Shown: in pieces, positions 59,823 through 64,000 of the stretch
Position numbering within the stretch: position 1 is the first letter of the stretch
Layout: every line of letters starts with the position of its first letter
Notes under the pieces: generated by a model
The model's input: the letters and a program-made list of their open reading frames with translations, nothing else
Told to the model about the DNA's origin: nothing
The model's database searches: none
Assembly (NCBI RefSeq): GCF_022539665.2
Contig: NC_081332.1
Coordinates: 310,001-374,000 of the forward strand
Source: Daphnia carinata
Lineage: Eukaryota; Arthropoda; Branchiopoda; Diplostraca; Daphniidae
Length of the DNA: 64,000 nucleotides
Reading direction: 5' to 3'
Position numbers and translations under genes: made by a program

Positions 59823-61871
59823 ATGGCTGAAGCAACGGTTAATCTTACGGCCATCTACGAGGACGAAGAGCATAGTGACTCGTGGGAAAATGTAAATGAC
59901 CCAGAGAGGCTGAAAAGATCTCGTTCCGGTAGAAAAACCGTCCACACCAAAACGGGAAAACGGTTGATGGCGTCCGTTAGAATAGGAGATGATCGAGACA
60001 CCGTCCGAACGCTTCGTGCAGTATACGTCCGTGATTTTGACGATCTTGAAGCACGTCATGATCAGTATGTCGCATGTGCTAATTTATCCCCGGAACAGGC
60101 CGAGATGGAGAGACAATGGTTCCAAGCTGCCGCGTATGAACACCAAGAGCTTGTCGATAAAGTTGACCTCTATTTAGCCAGCCTCTCAACTCGATCAGTA
60201 CATTCTTCTCGTTCCAGCCGGTCGGTCCGTAGTTCCAGTGTTTCATCAACACTCGCAAAGATCCATGAAGCCGAAAGACTTCAAAGGGAAGCTGAACTGA
60301 GATTACAGCAAGCGGGAGAGGAGTCAAAACGGCGAGAAGAAGAAGAAGCTTATCTGTTGAAAGCCGAAGCCAACAGACAACAACGTTTGCTGCAAGCCGA
60401 AGTTGACAGACAACAACACCTGTTACAAGTTGAAGCTGACCGAAAACAACATCAAAGACAGGTCGATTCCTCTAGGAAGCAGCGAGAATTGCACAACGAG
60501 GTCGAACGTCAACGACTTAGCGGCGCCATTATGCGTCAACAGCTTTCCGAAGTATTAGCGGACGACACCGTGCCTAGGCATAATGAGCAACCGACAAAGA
60601 CAGAGACGCAGCCGGCAGATGATCTACAACATACCACGATGGCGCCGCAAATGACGTCAGACGTAATGATAACTAATCAAGCGATGAACCCGCCTGTGTC
60701 AAACCGCCGTGCCTTACCTACAGTTCCTCCACCGATGACTCGTCGTTCGACTGCCCTAGCACCGTCGATGTCATTTACCGCTCCGCACCCGTCAAATGGG
60801 CCCTCGGTCGTGAACGACACCTGTCGATCAATGGCATTTCCAAATAATACTGCTGCCCAGGCTTTCGTCCCGCTTAGTCCTGTGCAACCTGTACACGCAT
60901 CAGATCCTCCAACGCAGACCGATGACAGATACCAGCATCCACCTGGTATCTATACGCCAGATGCATGGATCCAAGATTTGGGCACTCCATACGCTACCAC
61001 TGTCCGTTCCGGAATCAAACCACCGAGGCTTCGAGTGCCACATTTTCAGGGAGACCCACGCAGTTGGCCTATGTTCATTCAAACGTTCAAGATTTTGGTC
61101 CATGACGCTGTTGGATCGGATGCCGAAAGGATCACGCATCTCCGCGAAGCACTGTCGCCGGAGATAAGAAAAAACATTGGAGACGCCCTATTGAATCCCG
61201 GGCTCTACCAACATGCTCTTATGGAGCTACACAAGAGGTACGGCAATCCACAAATTGTGGCTCAAGCATGCATCACTTCACTTCTGAAGCTCCGCGCTTT
61301 CAAAGATGGGGACTTCCAGGCGCTGAAAACCTTCTCTGCTGACTTGCACTCCGTAGTCGCAACTTTACGCCTCGGCGGCTATGGTCTTGAGCTGCACAGC
61401 CATGCGACATTATCACAGTTAGTCTCTAAGCTCCCGCCGATGTTAAGAAGCATATGGGGAGAAAGGAGCTGGTCGATGCAACCCCACCTATCAACCATCG
61501 ACGATTTCGACCACTGGCTGGATGACATCGCTATGGTGGAACTTTCCATTCGTTCAGCTTTCGTCGATTTGAATTCGACTACCCATTTCAACGGGAAAGG
61601 AGTTAACAACGCAAAGGGTCGACAGCCGACGACCCACCAAGTCTTTAACACTACCAACACGACAATCTGTCCTGCATGCAGTGGCCATGGCAAGCACCCT
61701 TTGAGCGAATGTCGACAATTTAAGCAACTCCCTGTTGAGAAGAGAGTTGCGATCGTTAAAAATTGTAAGCTGCCTGCTTCCGTTGCCTGGATCGTGGCCA
61801 CTTTAGTCACGATTGTAGGCGGAAAGAACGTTGCACCAGTACAAATTGCAGTGGTTTCCATCACCCTTTAA
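59823..61871 (+). CDS. BEL/Pao Gag (DUF1759 family)
   Basis: Structural protein that packages retrotransposon RNA. The frame opens at the ATG at 59823 (an in-frame GTG lies 12 bases upstream) and stops at 61871, about 682 residues. A charged coiled-coil region rich in Q, E and R covers about 145-245, followed by a Pro/Thr-rich linker and the DUF1759 domain at about 390-545 (LRVPHFQGDPRSWPMFIQTF, HLREALSP, ALMELHKRYGNP). The C-terminus should contain a CCHC zinc knuckle, but in this frame the sequence degenerates after residue about 649. The knuckle residues appear in another frame shared with pol (which opens at 61769). The last ~30 residues of this frame are therefore an artefact of a small indel or of a frameshift. 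Confidence 0.88.
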   Translation: MAEATVNLTAIYEDEEHSDSWENVNDPERLKRSRSGRKTVHTKTGKRLMASVRIGDDRDTVRTLRAVYVRDFDDLEARHDQYVACANLSPEQAEMERQWFQAAAYEHQELVDKVDLYLASLSTRSVHSSRSSRSVRSSSVSSTLAKIHEAERLQREAELRLQQAGEESKRREEEEAYLLKAEANRQQRLLQAEVDRQQHLLQVEADRKQHQRQVDSSRKQRELHNEVERQRLSGAIMRQQLSEVLADDTVPRHNEQPTKTETQPADDLQHTTMAPQMTSDVMITNQAMNPPVSNRRALPTVPPPMTRRSTALAPSMSFTAPHPSNGPSVVNDTCRSMAFPNNTAAQAFVPLSPVQPVHASDPPTQTDDRYQHPPGIYTPDAWIQDLGTPYATTVRSGIKPPRLRVPHFQGDPRSWPMFIQTFKILVHDAVGSDAERITHLREALSPEIRKNIGDALLNPGLYQHALMELHKRYGNPQIVAQACITSLLKLRAFKDGDFQALKTFSADLHSVVATLRLGGYGLELHSHATLSQLVSKLPPMLRSIWGERSWSMQPHLSTIDDFDHWLDDIAMVELSIRSAFVDLNSTTHFNGKGVNNAKGRQPTTHQVFNTTNTTICPACSGHGKHPLSECRQFKQLPVEKRVAIVKNCKLPASVAWIVATLVTIVGGKNVAPVQIAVVSITL

Positions 61872-64000
61872 TGCATGGAGCCCCCATAGTCTTCCCGAAA
61901 AAGCAAGTAGATTTCGACGGTGCCACATTTTCGGGTTCTATGGTCGTCAGTTCATCTAGCGGCCGAACGCTTCTGCCAATAGTGCCGATACTCTTGAAAG
62001 CAAACGGAAAGGAAGTTTATACTTTCGCTCTTCTTGATTCCGGAAGTGAGATTTCGGTTTTAAGGCGTCGTACGGCAAATAAATTAGGCATTAAAGGGAG
62101 AACTGAAAAGATGGTGACAAAGACGGTGAAGGGAGAAGGTGAAGCTGTTAACACCGAAGTCGTCTGCTTCAACATCTCTTCGCTCGACCGAATTTTCAAC
62201 TTCAACGTCGTGGATGCGCACATCATGGATTCATTCGAATTGACGAAGCGACCATTCGACCTGGCCCAGCTCGCAAAAACATGGCCACATCTCGCCCATG
62301 TACCCGTCCATTCTGTCGAAACCGAAGATGTCGCAGTACTCGTCGGTCAAGACCATCCCTCAGCTCTCGAGATATTTGAAACTCGGAAGGATCCACTTCA
62401 GCAACGAGCCCCTTGTGCCCATCTGACTGCCTTCAGCTGGTGGCCGACGCACCCATCGACTTCTCGTGAAATCAGCTGCTTCCACGTCAGCTCCCACGAA
62501 GAGGAAATGTCGTCCATGGTCCGCCAGTTTATCGAAACAGACACTTTCGGAACTAAGCTGAATGTTGTGCTACCAATCAGTCAAGACGAAAAGAGGGCCT
62601 GGAAGATTCAAAGGGAAACAACAAGACACATCGGTGAACGATATGAATGCGGCCTACTATGGAAGACCGACTACCCCAATCTTCACAACAACTTTTTTGC
62701 AGCCCACAGGCGATTTCTGAGTCTCGAAAGGAAGTTCGTCAAGGATCCTAGTTTGGCAGATACCTACCGCAACGTCATAGAAACTTACGTGTCGTCAAAA
62801 CATGCACGAAAGCTGTCGCAAGCTGAAACTGACGACAGTCCAATCGGTCGAACGTGGTACAACGCCCACCATCCAGTCTTCAATCCGAACAAGCCCGGAA
62901 AATGTCGAGTGGTTTTCGATTTACGTGCGAAGAGCCAAGGCGTCTGCCTTACCGATTATTTGTTGAAAGGACCTGACTTCCTAACAAGCCTTATCGGTGT
63001 GCTTCTACGTTTTCGCCAATTCGCCGTACCAGTCGTCGCAGATGTCGAAAAAATGTTCCACCAGGTACGGGTCCGCCCATCAGACGGGCCGGCCTTTCGG
63101 TTCATATGGCGCACGCCTGGTTGTAGAGACCCACCGGACGTGTACCAAATGGACGTCCACTTATTCGGAGCCGCCTCGTCACCTGCCGTCTGTTCTAATG
63201 CATTGCGGCAAGCAGTTCGAGACGGTGAAAACGCTGACGACCTCATGACTCAAGTTACTCGTCATTTCTATGTCGACAATTGGTTGGTGTCCTTCCGCTC
63301 CGTACCTGAAGCTTTGTCCATGTCACATCGTCTAACCAAGGTGTTGAAGGCTGGAGGGTTCCCTTTAACCCAATGGGCGACGTCAAACGCTTCTGTCCGA
63401 TCTGGCCTCCCCGGCATGCAGCAAAAGGAAGTCACCCTGGATATGGATCTCGATGCGTCACCCATTGAACGCACGCTTGGCTTAAAATGGAATTTCGACC
63501 TCGACGCCTTTGTGTTGAAGGCTTCTGTATCATTGGATGGGAAAACGAAACGGTCCCTCTTGAAGGCGGTGTCGAGTATTTTCGACCCACTCGGATTTCT
63601 TTCACCGATCGTGTTCTTGGCAAAACACCTCCTGCAAGATGTTTGGCGGCGAAAACTCGACTGGGACGACGAGCTGGATATCGACCTATTAGATCGCTGG
63701 AAGCGTTGGGCCAGCACCCTGCCATCATTAGACGGACTCGTACTAAAACGATGTGTTTCTCCTGACAGACCAGACGCAGCATCAAACGAGCTCCACATTT
63801 TCGCGGATGCCTCCGAAAAGGGATTCGGAGCCGTCGCCTACGCTCGATTCGTTTACCCTGACGGAAACGCGGACGTTGCCTTCCTCATTTCGAAGTCGAG
63901 GATTGCTCCGCTCAAGTTTCTCACAATTCCTAGGTTGAAGCTATCCGCTGCCGTCTTAGCTGTTCGACTTAGCAGCCTTCTCTTAAACGAGCTTGACATT
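61769..64000 (+). pseudogene. BEL/Pao pol (protease, RT, RNase H start), partial at window edge
   Basis: Open without a stop for 744 codons to the window end, lacking its own ATG because it joins gag. In order: the CCHC knuckle (61775-61820 area), a DUF1758-type aspartic protease with LLDSGSEISVL (near 62034), a reverse transcriptase with RVVFDLRAKSQG, VVADVEKMFHQVRV and the active-site box YVDN (63269-63280), a linker including FDPLGFLSPIVF, then RNase H (Peptidase_A17 region) with FADASEKGFGAVAY and TIPRLKLSAAV. Two catalytic positions look changed: the second Asp of YxDD is Asn, and the Glu of PRLEL is Lys (63938-63940). With the frame break to gag, this copy is probably inactive on its own. 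Integrase is outside the window. Confidence 0.85.

Larger units (their letters stand above)
58823..64000 (+). mobile_element. BEL/Pao LTR retrotransposon, 5' part, nested insertion
   Basis: A second BEL/Pao element, opposite in orientation and different in sequence from the outer one. Order: 5' LTR, primer-binding region, leader, gag, then protease-RT-RNase H, running off the window end. It begins exactly where the outer element's RT frame breaks. The predicted target duplication is GGCTC (58818-58822). The remaining integrase and 3' LTR should follow outside the window. Confidence 0.88.

Noticed and set aside
61740-61880. Programmed -1 frameshift signal between gag and pol
   Set aside because: No slippery heptamer in the window between the pol-frame stop and the knuckle; a small indel is simpler.
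1-64000. CRISPR arrays, operons, riboswitches or bacterial promoters
   Set aside because: None seen. The genes have spliceosomal introns and the sequence is eukaryotic throughout.

Overview
The window is nuclear DNA from an arthropod, most likely a crustacean close to Daphnia. That placement is an inference. It rests on AT-rich intergenic DNA, genes cut into many exons by mostly very short introns with GT..AG borders, three chitin-binding cuticle-protein genes, arthropod-type BEL/Pao LTR retrotransposons, and animal orthologues (Ddr, Cip4, PARN, Tom20, uridine-cytidine kinase). Nothing bacterial or viral-episomal is present. The host genes were assembled by eye from splice sites and reading phase. 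In every case the summed exons are a multiple of three and end in a stop, but single exon borders may be off by a base.

Layout: 4.0-4.8 kb (-) Tom20, a mitochondrial import receptor; 6.0-9.3 kb (-) PARN, a poly(A) ribonuclease; 11.7-14.4 kb (+) uridine-cytidine kinase with a duplicated 3' exon; 19.0-26.3 kb (-) a 23-exon discoidin-domain receptor kinase whose DFG motif is lost; 32.2-38.4 kb three CPAP3/obstructor-type chitin-binding secreted proteins, two on - and one on +, the last two head to head; 39.8-49.0 kb (-) Cip4/Toca-1 (F-BAR, HR1, SH3). Beyond that lie a 1.15-kb terminal-inverted-repeat element without a transposase (51.1-52.3 kb), a tRNA cluster with an internal duplication (53.7-55.1 kb: Gln, degenerate Ser, Lys, Met, Gln, Ser), and a nested pair of BEL/Pao retrotransposons. 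The outer one is on - (55.1-58.8 kb). The inner one is on + and starts at 58.8 kb inside the outer element's reverse transcriptase; it runs off the window end.

The genes do not form one pathway. The three chitin-binding genes are a local family cluster for cuticle or tracheal extracellular matrix. The rest are unrelated housekeeping or signalling genes. The most interesting points are the predicted pseudokinase DDR, the synonymously diverged duplicate terminal exon of the uridine-cytidine kinase, the tRNA-Gln isoacceptor switch within the duplicated tRNA block, the TIR element, and the nested and broken BEL/Pao elements, one of which landed about 33 bp upstream of a tRNA gene. No clear new multi-gene system is visible.
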